DNA of 64,000 nucleotides from Gillisia sp. (GCA_024635655.1 JAGXIL010000039.1:86849-150848); one strand, 5' to 3'. Shown: positions 10,001 to 20,242, numbered from the stretch's first letter. Notes: generated from the letters alone by a model not told the origin. Numbers and translations are program-made.

Positions 10001-10331
10001 GTGTTCCCCCGGTTACAGGCACCACATAAACAGCGTGGTTTCCGGAGCGGTTTGATGTAAAGGCGATCTGCCCGCCGTCTGGCGAGAGCACAGGATTGCT
10101 TTCTTCAGCCGGGGTACTTGTGATCCTGAGCGCATTTGAGCCGTCAAGCTGGGAAATCCACACGTCTCCCCCATACGTGAATGTAATATGGTTATCACTT
10201 ACAGAAGGTTGCCGGAGTAGCCGGGTCTCCTGCCCGTGTATTGGAATTTGAAGCAGAACACTGAAAAAAATTAAAATTCCTGATCTTGCAGCATCAGAGA
10301 TCTTTGCCGGTAGAAAATTAATAGGATGCAT
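7044..10331 (-). CDS. tricorn-like S41 family peptidase with N-terminal beta-propellers
   Basis: Large exported protease of about 1,095 residues. After a signal peptide (start ATG at 10331, MHPINFLPAK, cleavage near IHGQ) come two stretches of PD40/TolB-type propeller blades (for example PVLSPDGGQIAFTSNRSG), an acidic linker rich in Asp, Glu and Lys, a helical core domain, a PDZ-like domain, and the S41 catalytic domain. The nucleophile Ser is in MAGSGGDYFPWVFR, as in Thermoplasma tricorn, with GTTTWGGLV after it. Tricorn degrades oligopeptides, and the exported bacterial relatives probably do so in the periplasm. The ORF-track start 45 bp upstream would put residues before the signal peptide, so I prefer the inner ATG. 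Confidence 0.9.
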   Translation of the reverse strand: MHPINFLPAKISDAARSGILIFFSVLLQIPIHGQETRLLRQPSVSDNHITFTYGGDVWISQLDGSNALRITSTPAEESNPVLSPDGGQIAFTSNRSGNHAVYVVPVTGGTPKRLTWHPSPALVRGWTPDGNRILYATSREVAPKPENRLWTIPADGGNPEILTKQKGHSGSFSPDASKIVIDPMDRWDVEWKGYRGGQNTPLIVLDLENLEEVLIPNERSTDIHPVWSGDMIYFLSDRGGVTNIWSYDPNGGALEQITDHTGSSIKWLSGKDQLTFERDGYLYLLDPSTKKETRLEIELSGDFPWAETGWEDVTENIAFASLSPTGKRILMEARGEIFTVPVEYGSARNLTQSSGTADRRPLWSPKGDKVAWFSDDTHGEYVIKITSPDGLSSAEDISIGESKMAWEPVWSPDASNIAFVDNKLRVRILDLKTETIKTIDTGGLNIERGSMGLSWSPDSKWLAYSKTGENNFRRIMLWSLENDNVDPATNVFADAFSPAWDRSGKHLYFLASTDLALKSGWTNTSSMSNTPEYAAYVINLDNTDPSPFVLRSDEENGVEDATADETEKNMNGKDKKADEKNDSPVVKIDLENLDRRIIPLPIPVRNYQEIHAGIPGHIFIAERIANSNGLTLQQFKLSERKLTEYTGGASNMAVSSDGKKMLAKLNGSWQVLETEKPADAGKNVNIDLQMNLDRKAEWSQMFHEAWRYEKDFFYDPSLHGRDWDDVYERYAPLLPFVKHRADLTYLLDQINGELSVGHSFVFGGDYPEVDKSKTGLLGADLVQDNGRWKIQRIYTTENWNPELTSPLDQPGLNIKEGHYLVGLNGKELKDDDNPYELLNGTLDKQTTLHINSSPKFEGAWKEVVKPVGSEVSLRQRAWVEDNRRYVDSLSNGQLAYVWVPNTSGQGLVSFNRYFFAQQDKRGAVIDERFNGGGLLDDYMVDLMTRSPRAAYTNEVPNSKARVMPAGILGPKVLLINEMAGSGGDYFPWVFRQQNAGLLIGTTTWGGLVKSSVHYPLIDGGALTAPDNAIFDPEKQEWIAENVGIAPDIEVRQDALSLSNGRDPQLERAVEELLKQLEDEPKEIKVPPYPTPAKGN

Positions 10332-10497
10332 AATAAAAATATTAGTTTGATGATTGATTTTAGCTAAAATAGGCAAAAACCTGTTTCAGCAAATATAATT
10401 CAGGTCTTACTACAGCATCGTCGGAACAGATTAAAATTTTTTTGACCTGCCTTTAAGGGTAAAGTAGCAGGAAAAATTAGAAAGGTTTCATGTATGG

Positions 10498-10962
10498 TCA
10501 CTCCTGCTCATTTTTTATCACCGTGGAATGCAGCAGTTGCAATTTCCATCCATCTGCAGAACGAATTGCCGAAGCGCTCTCCAGCCAATTTATCTCTCCC
10601 ACCACCTTGTCGCCCATTTTAAAAACAGCTTTATTGTGGTAGGCAGTCCAGGCCATATCTCCGGAAATTTTAATTTCAATATATTTAAAAGAATTTATCC
10701 TTTGCGGCATCGGGTCCATTTCTGCAGCTTTATCCATGTATCCTTTTATGATGTCAAGGTCCCACACCTCCCCGTCTTCCAGGAGTAAAAAATCATTAGT
10801 ATAATACTGGTAAAGTTTTTCTTTTTTATTTTCTGAAAGGATCTCCTGAAAAGAATCCTCAATAAGGTTCATGATCAATTGCTTATCAGCTTCTTCAGAA
10901 GATTGGCAGAAAGCTGAAGCAGTTATTAAGAATAGTGCCAGAAATTTTATTGTTGTTTTCAT
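10498..10962 (-). CDS. exported SnoaL/DUF4440-like (NTF2 fold) protein
   Basis: A 154-residue protein with a Sec signal peptide (MKTTIKFLALFLITASAFCQ) and one NTF2-like domain: an N-terminal helix with DKQLIMNLIEDSF, a YYTNDFLLLEDGEVWDLD strand pair, and the C-terminal motif SADGWKLQLLHSTV typical of DUF4440. The family binds small molecules or has lost activity, so no substrate is proposed. It lies 166 bp upstream of the protease gene on the same strand but with its own leader. Confidence 0.75.
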   Translation of the reverse strand: MKTTIKFLALFLITASAFCQSSEEADKQLIMNLIEDSFQEILSENKKEKLYQYYTNDFLLLEDGEVWDLDIIKGYMDKAAEMDPMPQRINSFKYIEIKISGDMAWTAYHNKAVFKMGDKVVGEINWLESASAIRSADGWKLQLLHSTVIKNEQE

Positions 10963-11142
10963 GATCAGGTGTATTGTTGCACTGTAAATATAGTAAAAAC
11001 ACGTTTCTAACTCCTTTTGGTATTTGTAATTAACTGGTCCACAGGATAAAAGTTAGTGTGCCCTGATATTTTTTTTAGAATTATAAACGAGGAATTATAA
11101 TCAATGGCATTCCCCTTATTAAATTTCTACTACCGATTTTTT

Positions 11143-11829
11143 TCAGTCGTTGGTGTTCCTGCTGAGCATGGGTATGAAATCGAAATACACCCTGAATCCC
11201 AGTCCCAAACCTTCAGTGCTTCCTCCTGTAGAACGAAGTGAGCTATCCTGAAAACTGATCTCCCGGAGGATATCTTTGGAATTTAAAAAATTGTATTTAA
11301 GGTATAACCCAAAATGCAGCACATCTGAATCAAAGAACTGACCCTCTACCCCTGCAGCGAAACTCCAGAAGGAAAAGGATTGAGAATATTGTTGCCGGTC
11401 GTCCAGCACATATTGCCTTCCGGTATCTTTTAGGAGATCTCCACGCGAAGAGATCTTTCCGAAATTGTATTGCGGAATCAAGACCAGGGAAGCTTCACGG
11501 TTGCCAAAGATAAGTTTTGGTGCCAGAGAAAAGGTATTGGTAGAGAATCGAGTATTCAATTTTTCAGGGGGCCGGGCATTGGGATCTGCGGGGTTTAGCA
11601 GCTCTTTTTCTGCCGCGACCCCAAAATAATGTTCATAACCCACTTCCGGCGCTATGAATCTCCATTTGAACAACTGAGATCCCATGCTAAAACTTATATA
11701 AGACTGGTTTTCAAAACCCGTATCTCTGAAGTAATCAAATCCGCCGTATAGAACAGGTCTCACCTGGCTAAAACCGGCTGAACTAAGAAGCATAAAAATT
11801 GTAATAACCAATAGCCTTTTAAAGTTCAT
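11143..11829 (-). CDS. predicted outer-membrane beta-barrel protein
   Basis: A protein of about 228 residues beginning MNFKRLLVITIFMLLSSAGFSQ, a clear signal peptide. The mature part alternates polar and aromatic residues in strand-like segments (SYISFSMGSQLFKWRFI, VGYEHYFGV, GLGFRVYFDF), as in outer-membrane barrels. The frame stays open 48 codons upstream to 11973 (beginning MRLKGFFEAG), but that stretch would sit before the signal peptide, so I place the start at 11829. No specific family recognised and no operon partner. Confidence 0.6.
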   Translation of the reverse strand: MNFKRLLVITIFMLLSSAGFSQVRPVLYGGFDYFRDTGFENQSYISFSMGSQLFKWRFIAPEVGYEHYFGVAAEKELLNPADPNARPPEKLNTRFSTNTFSLAPKLIFGNREASLVLIPQYNFGKISSRGDLLKDTGRQYVLDDRQQYSQSFSFWSFAAGVEGQFFDSDVLHFGLYLKYNFLNSKDILREISFQDSSLRSTGGSTEGLGLGFRVYFDFIPMLSRNTND

Positions 11830-12126
11830 CCTAAATATTAATTGTTCAACAGCTTTTAGATCCAGCTTGTTAAGCTGCTCTACCCAGTTGCTTTGGTTTG
11901 CCGGGATATCGCTGGTTTTAATGAGATACCTTCTGGTTGGAAAGCCTGCTTCGAAAAAACCCTTGAGCCTCATGTTTTGTACATCCTTGATATCCCCCAG
12001 AAGTTTAGTTTCAACTCACCTTTTCGCTTGCTTCTTATCTTATATCCAAATGGCTCCCGGTATGCTTATTTGTAATTAAACATTGCTAAGGCTTCAAAAT
12101 AAGGAAATTTGCAAACAGGTTTTTAA

Positions 12127-12855
12127 TTATGATTGTTTCAATATTAATTCAGCAGCTTCTGTATGCCCTTTTTCTTTAGCCAAATCATAAGCAGTTTTAT
12201 TTTCTTCATTTTTCAAAGAAAGGTCTGCACCATTTTCTATTAATAATTGCAAAATATTAATATGACCACCTTTAGCAGCTTCTCCTATTGGAAAATCACC
12301 TTCTATATCTATATTATTAATATCAGCACCCTCTTCGATAAAAAATTTCACTACTTCATAGTGGCCCATAGATGCTGCATGTTCTAAAGGTGTAGCTCCG
12401 TCCCTTGCTTTTGCATCAATTTCTGCACCTTTGCCGGCTAAATATTTTATTACATTTAAATTTCCATTTCTCGCTGCTATTCTTATTGGTGTAAAACTCA
12501 GATATCCCATATCATTCACATCTGCGCCATTCTCTACCAACAACTGAACTATTTGGAAATATCCTTCCTGACACGGAAGAACTAAAGGTGTAGAATTTCC
12601 GGGAGGAACCTTGTTTTCCTGATTTACATTAGCTCCATTTTTTATAAGTAGTTCTGAAATTTCATAATTATTGTCAGCCGTTGCTCTCCATAAAGGAAAT
12701 AGCCCATTCTTATAATATTCGTTGGGATCTTCACCTCTTTCCAATAATTTTTTTACTTTTTCAACATTCCCCTTTTCTACCGCCTTATAAAGTTTTTGGG
12801 AAAAGCCATTCAGAGTGAAAATTAAGAAAACAACTAAAAGTATTTTGTGTCTCAT
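12127..12855 (-). CDS. exported ankyrin-repeat protein
   Basis: A 242-residue protein with a signal peptide (MRHKILLVVFLIFTLNGFSQ) followed by about seven ankyrin repeats running to the C-terminus. The repeats are recognisable from TPLEHAASMGHYEVVKFFIEEGADI-like units and from the spacing of GAD/GAN turns. Ankyrin repeats mediate protein binding; periplasmic bacterial examples include catalase-associated AnkB-type proteins. katG is 2.3 kb away on the other strand, so a link is only speculation. It is monocistronic and followed by about 150 bp without a gene. Confidence 0.85.
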   Translation of the reverse strand: MRHKILLVVFLIFTLNGFSQKLYKAVEKGNVEKVKKLLERGEDPNEYYKNGLFPLWRATADNNYEISELLIKNGANVNQENKVPPGNSTPLVLPCQEGYFQIVQLLVENGADVNDMGYLSFTPIRIAARNGNLNVIKYLAGKGAEIDAKARDGATPLEHAASMGHYEVVKFFIEEGADINNIDIEGDFPIGEAAKGGHINILQLLIENGADLSLKNEENKTAYDLAKEKGHTEAAELILKQS

Positions 12856-12894
12856 TTTTATTAGGTTTTTATTTTATTGATACGAGTTAAATGA

Positions 12895-13100
12895 AGTACA
12901 TGCGACATTGCTATTTTTGAAACGTCAACGGACTGGAATTGAATAAGTGTAGGGAATTGTTAAAATTAAAAGAATTTATTACTTCAGAAAGGTTTAGGAG
13001 GAAAAATTTTAAATAGGTAATTTGTCGCAGACGGTGGCTTGTCCTTCTTTGGCAACTATTAGGAACATTAGCTGTAACTTTTTTCTTATTATTTATAATA
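12895..13100. other. gene-free stretch with repeat-like sequence
   Basis: About 300 bp between the ankyrin and DUF2243 genes has no coding potential that I can support. It contains AACGTCAACGGACTGG near one side and GGCAACTATTAGG followed by TTAGCTGTAAC near the other. The composition is less AT-rich than a normal leader. It may be a dispersed non-genic element; I see no insertion-sequence ends or transposase remnant. Confidence 0.3.
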
Positions 13101-13161
13101 GAATGAGTTGGAGATTTTCGGGATTCAGGCTTATGGCTAAAACTGAAATCGCTGTGATCAA

Positions 13162-13842
13162 TTATTTTTCCAGTCGGTTGGGGTAATGTTCGCGGTTAAA
13201 AATTATTGAAAAACCAATTATTATAAATATTATTCCACTGGCCAGAAATCCATAATTCCAGAGATCAGGGTTTTGAGAAAATTCTTTAACGTTGTGAAAT
13301 TTGAGAAGGTGGTGGTGAATTGTTCCTTCCACCAAATTAAATAAACCCCAACCTGCCAAAAATCCACCCCAAACCAGCTTTGGGGAAGGATTAAAATTTT
13401 TCTTTTTCAGCAGACGGGTTAGTGAAATTACCCCAATAATTACTGCAGTAAGGGTAAGGGAGTGAAAAATGCCGTCCCAAAACATATTCACAGATTTATT
13501 CACCACCGTGTCTGCAGGCAATATATTAGTAAACATTCCGTGCCATTGTAAGATCTGGTGGAACAGGATCCCATCTACAAACCCTCCCAATCCAATTCCC
13601 AATATGACTGATGTTATGGATAGAGGAACGGGATTAAGCAAATCATTTTCGGGAAATAATAAGGAGTGCTTTGTGTATTTTTTAAAAGAGAAATATGCCA
13701 GAACCAGAACTATAATGGTAAGAATAATAAAACCGGAAACCATTGTCAATAAGTTGGGCAAAAAATCGGTATTGTAAAGGGCTTCCTGAATTTCCCTGTT
13801 ACAGGTTATGCAGGCAGGTTTCACAGGTGTAATTGTTTCCAT
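13162..13842 (-). CDS. DUF2243 family integral membrane protein with N-terminal CxxC extension
   Basis: A 226-residue protein with about five membrane helices. The DUF2243 core is recognised from GIGLGGFVDGILFHQILQWHGM and the later WGGFLAGWGLFNLVEGTIHHHLLKFH, with the paired His-rich helices that define the family (function unknown; conserved His could bind metal). Before this core there is an extra segment with CITCNREIQ and one helix (LLTMVSGFIILTIIVLVLAYF). The CxxC could bind metal or be a redox pair. It stands alone. Confidence 0.8.
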   Translation of the reverse strand: METITPVKPACITCNREIQEALYNTDFLPNLLTMVSGFIILTIIVLVLAYFSFKKYTKHSLLFPENDLLNPVPLSITSVILGIGLGGFVDGILFHQILQWHGMFTNILPADTVVNKSVNMFWDGIFHSLTLTAVIIGVISLTRLLKKKNFNPSPKLVWGGFLAGWGLFNLVEGTIHHHLLKFHNVKEFSQNPDLWNYGFLASGIIFIIIGFSIIFNREHYPNRLEK

Positions 13843-14052
13843 TAAAACGATCTTTAGTAATTCCTTTCTCCTTTAATTCCCTTGCTGATATTTTTTTTAT
13901 TTTAAATCACGCATCACATATTTATAAAAGCCTCATGCCGCCAGGGAAGCAATTAAAATTTAGTTTTTAAATATATAGGAGATTTATAAAGTTAACTAAT
14001 TTCCTATCATAGAACATTTTTTGGTAGAAGAACACAGGAGGTAAAAAAACTT

Positions 14053-14859
14053 CTATTCATACTTAGCTAAAACTTCCCCAATTTCTCTCCTGTACTTTTC
14101 ACTGGTCAAAAAATTATTATGCCCGTATCCTTGAAGGGTAATGAGGGTATCTTTGGGTTTAAATTCTTGTTGTAGTTTTACTGAAGATCCATAGTAGATC
14201 ACCTCATCTTCATCCCCGTGGATCACTACCACAGGAACCTTTGTTTGCTGAAGGTATTTAAAGGTCTCCAGCCTGTACTTGAAGAGAATTTTCGGAAAAA
14301 TATTGAGCGGCGGAGTGTTCTCGGCAAGATCGGGAAGGGAGTAGTAAGGGGCCTGCAGGATCAATAGTTTAGGATCATTTTCAGCCGCCAGTTTCGCGGC
14401 CATTCCCGAGCCAATAGAATGGCCAAGGATGATGATCCGGTTTTCAGGATATGCCTCTTTTAAATGATCGTAGAGCGTTTGGATATCCCGGTGAAGCTGG
14501 GCTTCACTGCTTATGGTTCCTTCGCTTTTTCCATAACCCCTGTAATCGGGAATAAATATTTCGTAATTAAGATCAGTAAATGTATCGGCAACACTACCCC
14601 AGCCTTCCAGGGAACCGGCATTCCCGTGTAAGTAAAAAATAACCCCCTGGGCATCTTCGGCTTTAAATAACAGGGCATGCAAGATTTTACCGTCGGTCAT
14701 GCTAATATTCCGCTCTTCAAAATTTTCATATTGAAAAGTGTAATCTTCTGAAAGGGTTGTTGGCAGGAATATCATTTTTTCCTGAAAAAAGTATACCAGG
14801 GCCATCAGCAAAAGGTAGATCCCCAGGATCACCGTGATTAAAATGAGTAGTGTCTTCAT
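14053..14859 (-). CDS. membrane-anchored alpha/beta hydrolase (BEM46/ABHD13-like)
   Basis: A 268-residue hydrolase with an N-terminal hydrophobic anchor (LLILITVILGIYLLLMALVYFF). The oxyanion-hole motif is FYLHGNAGSLEGW, the nucleophile elbow GHSIGSG, the acid Asp is in VIHGDEDEVIYY, and the base His in GYGHNNF. All triad residues are present, so it is predicted active on an ester, thioester or lipid at the membrane surface. The architecture matches the BEM46/ABHD13 group. It is a single gene, divergent from katG. Confidence 0.85.
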   Translation of the reverse strand: MKTLLILITVILGIYLLLMALVYFFQEKMIFLPTTLSEDYTFQYENFEERNISMTDGKILHALLFKAEDAQGVIFYLHGNAGSLEGWGSVADTFTDLNYEIFIPDYRGYGKSEGTISSEAQLHRDIQTLYDHLKEAYPENRIIILGHSIGSGMAAKLAAENDPKLLILQAPYYSLPDLAENTPPLNIFPKILFKYRLETFKYLQQTKVPVVVIHGDEDEVIYYGSSVKLQQEFKPKDTLITLQGYGHNNFLTSEKYRREIGEVLAKYE

Positions 14860-17432
<2,573 letters not shown>

Positions 17433-17456
17433 ATTTTTTCAGGCTTATATTTGTAT

Positions 17457-17488
17457 AAAAGGTGGTCCCGGTGGGGCCACTTTTTTTT
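17457..17488 (+). terminator. rho-independent terminator of katG
   Basis: GTGGTCC and GGGCCAC arms around a short loop, preceded by A residues and followed by eight T, about 30 bp after the katG stop. Confidence 0.85.
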
Positions 17489-17668
17489 ATACTAATCTAA
17501 AAATACAGGATCCTGACACGATGATAATAGAAATAAACAAGTAACGATAGTAATCAGATTTATCATTTGTTTGAATTTGTAGTTGCAAACTACTTCTTCA
17601 GCAGTTCTTCAAATCTATTAAAATTTTGTTAAAGGGTCGTGAGAAAATTTATTACCTTATCAAATCCC

Positions 17669-18269
17669 CTACCTATAAAGCTCATTCAAATAATTCCTGT
17701 CACCATCAACCCTCTGGTAAATGATCTCAAAATTAACCTCTTCATCCGTCGAGCCGGTTATTGAATTTTCATCTAAAGTTCCTTTGGCTAATTTAATTCC
17801 GCCGATTACCGAGTCTCTAAATCCAATTCTAAGACTGTCTTTGGCGGTATAATAAGATCCAAAATACAGGGAATCGTTTATGGATAAAACCGCCTGGTTA
17901 TTATACTCCAGGAACATCATGGGATGGTTGCCCAGAGTTCCTCTGGAAATCTCTATTGCTTCATTATTGACAAGTATACTTTTGATCTCATAAGTGCCCA
18001 CCACCTCATCATTGACAGTAGACCTAAGCGAATAAGCAAAGATGGAATAGGAAACAGATAACACCAGAACGAAAAGGAAAGGCAAATACACCTTGTAGCT
18101 CCTGAGTTTTTCAATGGGTGCAGCGCGGTTAAACTTCCCTCCCATTTTAATAAAAAACCTGTAAAGATCTTTATGATAACCGGAAAGCAGAACCAGCGTT
18201 ATGGCGAAATCTATCAGTACGTGATCCAGCGCAAAGTTATACCGTTCAAAAGCAAGGATTATTTGTTCT
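17669..18269 (-). pseudogene. 3' part of a DoxX-like membrane protein gene, separated by IS110 insertion
   Basis: The ORF track shows a 158-aa protein starting at 18145, but the same frame is open upstream for 41 more codons (reading FERYNFALDHVLIDF and LVLLSGYHKDLYRFF) up to the edge of the IS110 element. It has membrane helices (YLPFLFVLVLSVSYSIFAY) and a C-terminal soluble domain of about 110 residues ending NYLNELYR. With the 5' fragment at 19871-20228 it makes one 319-codon gene. The internal ATG at 18145 might still allow a truncated product. Confidence 0.75.
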
Positions 18270-18278
18270 ATTTTTTAT
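18270..18278. repeat. right-end inverted repeat of the IS110 element
   Basis: ATTTTTTAT on the plus strand, a perfect inverted match to 19863-19871. It is AT-only and short, so chance is possible, but it coincides exactly with the boundary inferred from the host reading frame. Confidence 0.45.
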
Positions 18279-18285
18279 ATTTGTT

Positions 18286-19689
18286 TTAGGCAGGAGGTAA
18301 GCCCGTATTTTCTTTAATTAATAAAGATTGGGACGCTTCCTGTTTTTTTCTTTTTTGAGCTGCTATACGAGATATTGGTGCCTCGGTACCACCTTCACTA
18401 TATCTTTCTGCTCTTCGTTTTTTGGTCAGCTTTAGTTCCTGGATTTTTGCCTCGGTTTCTTCTCTTTTCTGGTTAGCAGTCTCTATGTTTTGAATGTCAA
18501 TTCTGGGATCATAGGTGGTTTGATTTTTTAGAACTCCGTAGATAATTCTTAGCCTTTTATGCATTACGACTCCCATGGCTTGATAATGATTCATTCCTTT
18601 AGCTCTAAACCTGACATATAGCTGTTTTGTATTCTCATCAGATCGTATGGCTGATAGGCAGGACATATAAAGTGCAGCCCTGATGTCCGGTCGTCCTTTT
18701 TTACTCATTCTGCTCCCCCAGGTACCGTCTCCGCTTTGTTTAAATGTAGGGTGCACACCGAAGAAAGAACATAGCTGTTTGGCTGAGTCGAACCTGTTAA
18801 TATCCTCTATTTCCAAAAGTATCCTAATAGCCGTACTGGGACCTATTCCTTTGACCGTACAGAGTAATTTCACTTGATCATGATGCTCGTATCGCTTGAT
18901 AAGAATACTGTCCTCCTTTTCGATCAGTTTCTTTTTGTGAATTATCTCTCTTGCGGTTTCACTGATGAGATGTTTTATTTGCTCACTAACAGCTTGATTG
19001 TTGTGCTGGACTTTTCTTAAGATTGCCTGTGCTTTATTCGAACCTATGCCCTGGATACGAACCAGCATTTTTTCTGATGCCCTGCTAACTTGCTTTGCAC
19101 TGGGATATTTCACAAGCATCTCCAAAAGCCAATTAGGCATTCCATTTCTACAATAGACTAAAGTTTCACTAAAATACTGATAGAGTAATTTCTCCAGCTG
19201 ATTATTAAGTTGTACTCTCTGCTTGGTGAGCATACGCTTAAAAGTAAGGGTCTGTCTGGCTTCTTTAAAGGTATTGTCTAGTTTAACTGATTTGTCTTTG
19301 TAAATTATTTTTTCAGGAAAGGCAATTAAATAAACTGCTATGTTTTCGGCGCTTACAGCATCAGTAATGGTTCTTTTTAGAGCCGCTTCACTTACAGATT
19401 TAACACCTTTGGGGTTTAACCTGGCAATCTTTATATTTTGTTCTACTGCCAAATCCTGGAGGTGACCAAACCAGTTGTTTTCATAACCTCCCGTACTTTC
19501 CACACCGCAGAACAACTCATTTAATCCTAAAGAGAACCAGTGGTCGATAATCTGTGAAAGTTTTAATCTTCCTGCTTTGTTATCGTTTAATTGAAAAGGA
19601 TCCTCAAGAACCTGTTTGTCCTGATCCAGTAAAAGAAAATCTGCATATCCTTTACTTACGTCAATACCTAAAAAAGCTTTGTTTTTCAT
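18286..19689 (-). CDS. IS110-family transposase (RuvC-like DEDD plus Tnp20 domain)
   Basis: A 467-residue recombinase. The N-terminal RuvC-like DEDD domain has D10 in LGIDVSK, E64 in CGVESTGGY and D110 in RTITDAVSA. The position expected to hold the last Asp (three residues on) is Ser113. A coiled-coil middle follows, then the C-terminal Tnp20 domain with VKGIGPSTAIRILLEI and the catalytic Ser region GTWGSRMSKKGRPDIRAALY. About 80 basic residues extend the C-terminus beyond usual family length. These enzymes cut and rejoin DNA guided by the bridge RNA. The start ATG at 19689 gives the conserved N-terminus. It appears intact. Confidence 0.93.
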   Translation of the reverse strand: MKNKAFLGIDVSKGYADFLLLDQDKQVLEDPFQLNDNKAGRLKLSQIIDHWFSLGLNELFCGVESTGGYENNWFGHLQDLAVEQNIKIARLNPKGVKSVSEAALKRTITDAVSAENIAVYLIAFPEKIIYKDKSVKLDNTFKEARQTLTFKRMLTKQRVQLNNQLEKLLYQYFSETLVYCRNGMPNWLLEMLVKYPSAKQVSRASEKMLVRIQGIGSNKAQAILRKVQHNNQAVSEQIKHLISETAREIIHKKKLIEKEDSILIKRYEHHDQVKLLCTVKGIGPSTAIRILLEIEDINRFDSAKQLCSFFGVHPTFKQSGDGTWGSRMSKKGRPDIRAALYMSCLSAIRSDENTKQLYVRFRAKGMNHYQAMGVVMHKRLRIIYGVLKNQTTYDPRIDIQNIETANQKREETEAKIQELKLTKKRRAERYSEGGTEAPISRIAAQKRKKQEASQSLLIKENTGLPPA

Positions 19690-19858
19690 TGATCATTTAA
19701 AATTAATATTAATCAAGCCCCGTTCATGCTTATGGTAAAATACGTTATCGTGTAACAAGTTATACCTCGAACTCTACTTGATGGTGAGGTGACTTTGCGG
19801 CAGTATCCTGTACTATGCAAGATCAAACCCTCTTACCACCAAATTGAGCAATTTTTTG
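19690..19858 (-). ncRNA. candidate IS110 bridge RNA in the left end
   Basis: Minus-strand sequence between the element end and the transposase start. By eye it forms a 5' stem-loop (AAATT/AATTT, 19841-19854), hairpin A (19786-19832: GAGG/CCTC and TGATCTTGC/GCAAAGTCA with a mismatch, an 18-nt loop holding an AGTA/TACT inner stem), and hairpin B (19734-19766: GGTA/TACC, a symmetric 6+6 internal loop, then GTTA/TAAC). A 5' stem-loop plus two looped hairpins matches the published IS621 bridge RNA plan. I could not establish guide pairing to target or donor. Confidence 0.6.
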
Positions 19859-19862
19859 ATTA

Positions 19863-19871
19863 ATAAAAAAT
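19863..19871. repeat. left-end inverted repeat of the IS110 element
   Basis: ATAAAAAAT on the plus strand, the mirror of 18270-18278. It marks the inferred junction with the DoxX-like gene. Confidence 0.45.
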
Positions 19872-20228
19872 AGAAAAACAAACATATAAGAAGATATCAA
19901 ACTCTATGTTCAGGATAATGAGGTTTGCACAAACTCCCAGGGAGATCAGTAGGGCGATGAGCCGGGTTCGTTTGAAAACAACAATTGCCCCTATAAGAAA
20001 TTCGGCTAAACTTATGAAAATATTATAGTTGTAGGACCTTCCGAAAAAAGACCACATGTGCTGGTATTTTGAGATCTCTGCCAAAGGAAGATAGGATTCA
20101 TAATGCATCACCCTGAACTGCATATGGAGCAGCTTTGGTATGGCAAAGCATATCATCTTTGCAGACAAATAGTAGATCAGTAAATATTTGAAAACAACAA
20201 GAATGTTCTTAAGAGTGATATTTTTCAA
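19871..20228 (-). pseudogene. 5' part of a DoxX-like membrane protein gene, interrupted by IS110
   Basis: The N-terminal 119-120 codons of a membrane protein with four hydrophobic segments, in the DoxX/MauE-like style (LLIYYLSAKMICFAIPKLLHMQF, then SLAEFLIGAIVVF, then LIALLISLGVCANLII). The apparent stop at 19860 lies inside the IS element: the last residues FSIFY run into its terminal repeat. Joined to the 3' part it gives FLYVCFSIEQIILAFERY in frame. It starts 14 bp after the 54-aa membrane peptide gene, so the three genes from 21049 downward form one operon. Confidence 0.75.
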
Positions 20229-20242
20229 TTCTCTACTAGCTC

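Larger units (their letters stand above)
18270..19871 (-). mobile_element. complete IS110-family insertion sequence, about 1.6 kb
   Basis: The element contains one transposase gene, a 5' non-coding end of about 170 bp and almost no 3' non-coding sequence. This layout fits the IS110 group, in which the bridge RNA is encoded upstream of the transposase. Ends were placed by joining the host gene: taking AT as a two-base core (19870-19871 and 18270-18271) restores an open host frame. The ends carry matching 9-bp inverted sequences, ATTTTTTAT and ATAAAAAAT. No longer target duplication is visible, as expected for this family. Confidence 0.8.

Noticed and set aside
11830-11973. 48-codon N-terminal extension of the barrel protein
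   Set aside because: It would put hydrophilic residues before a clear signal peptide; the inner ATG is a better start.
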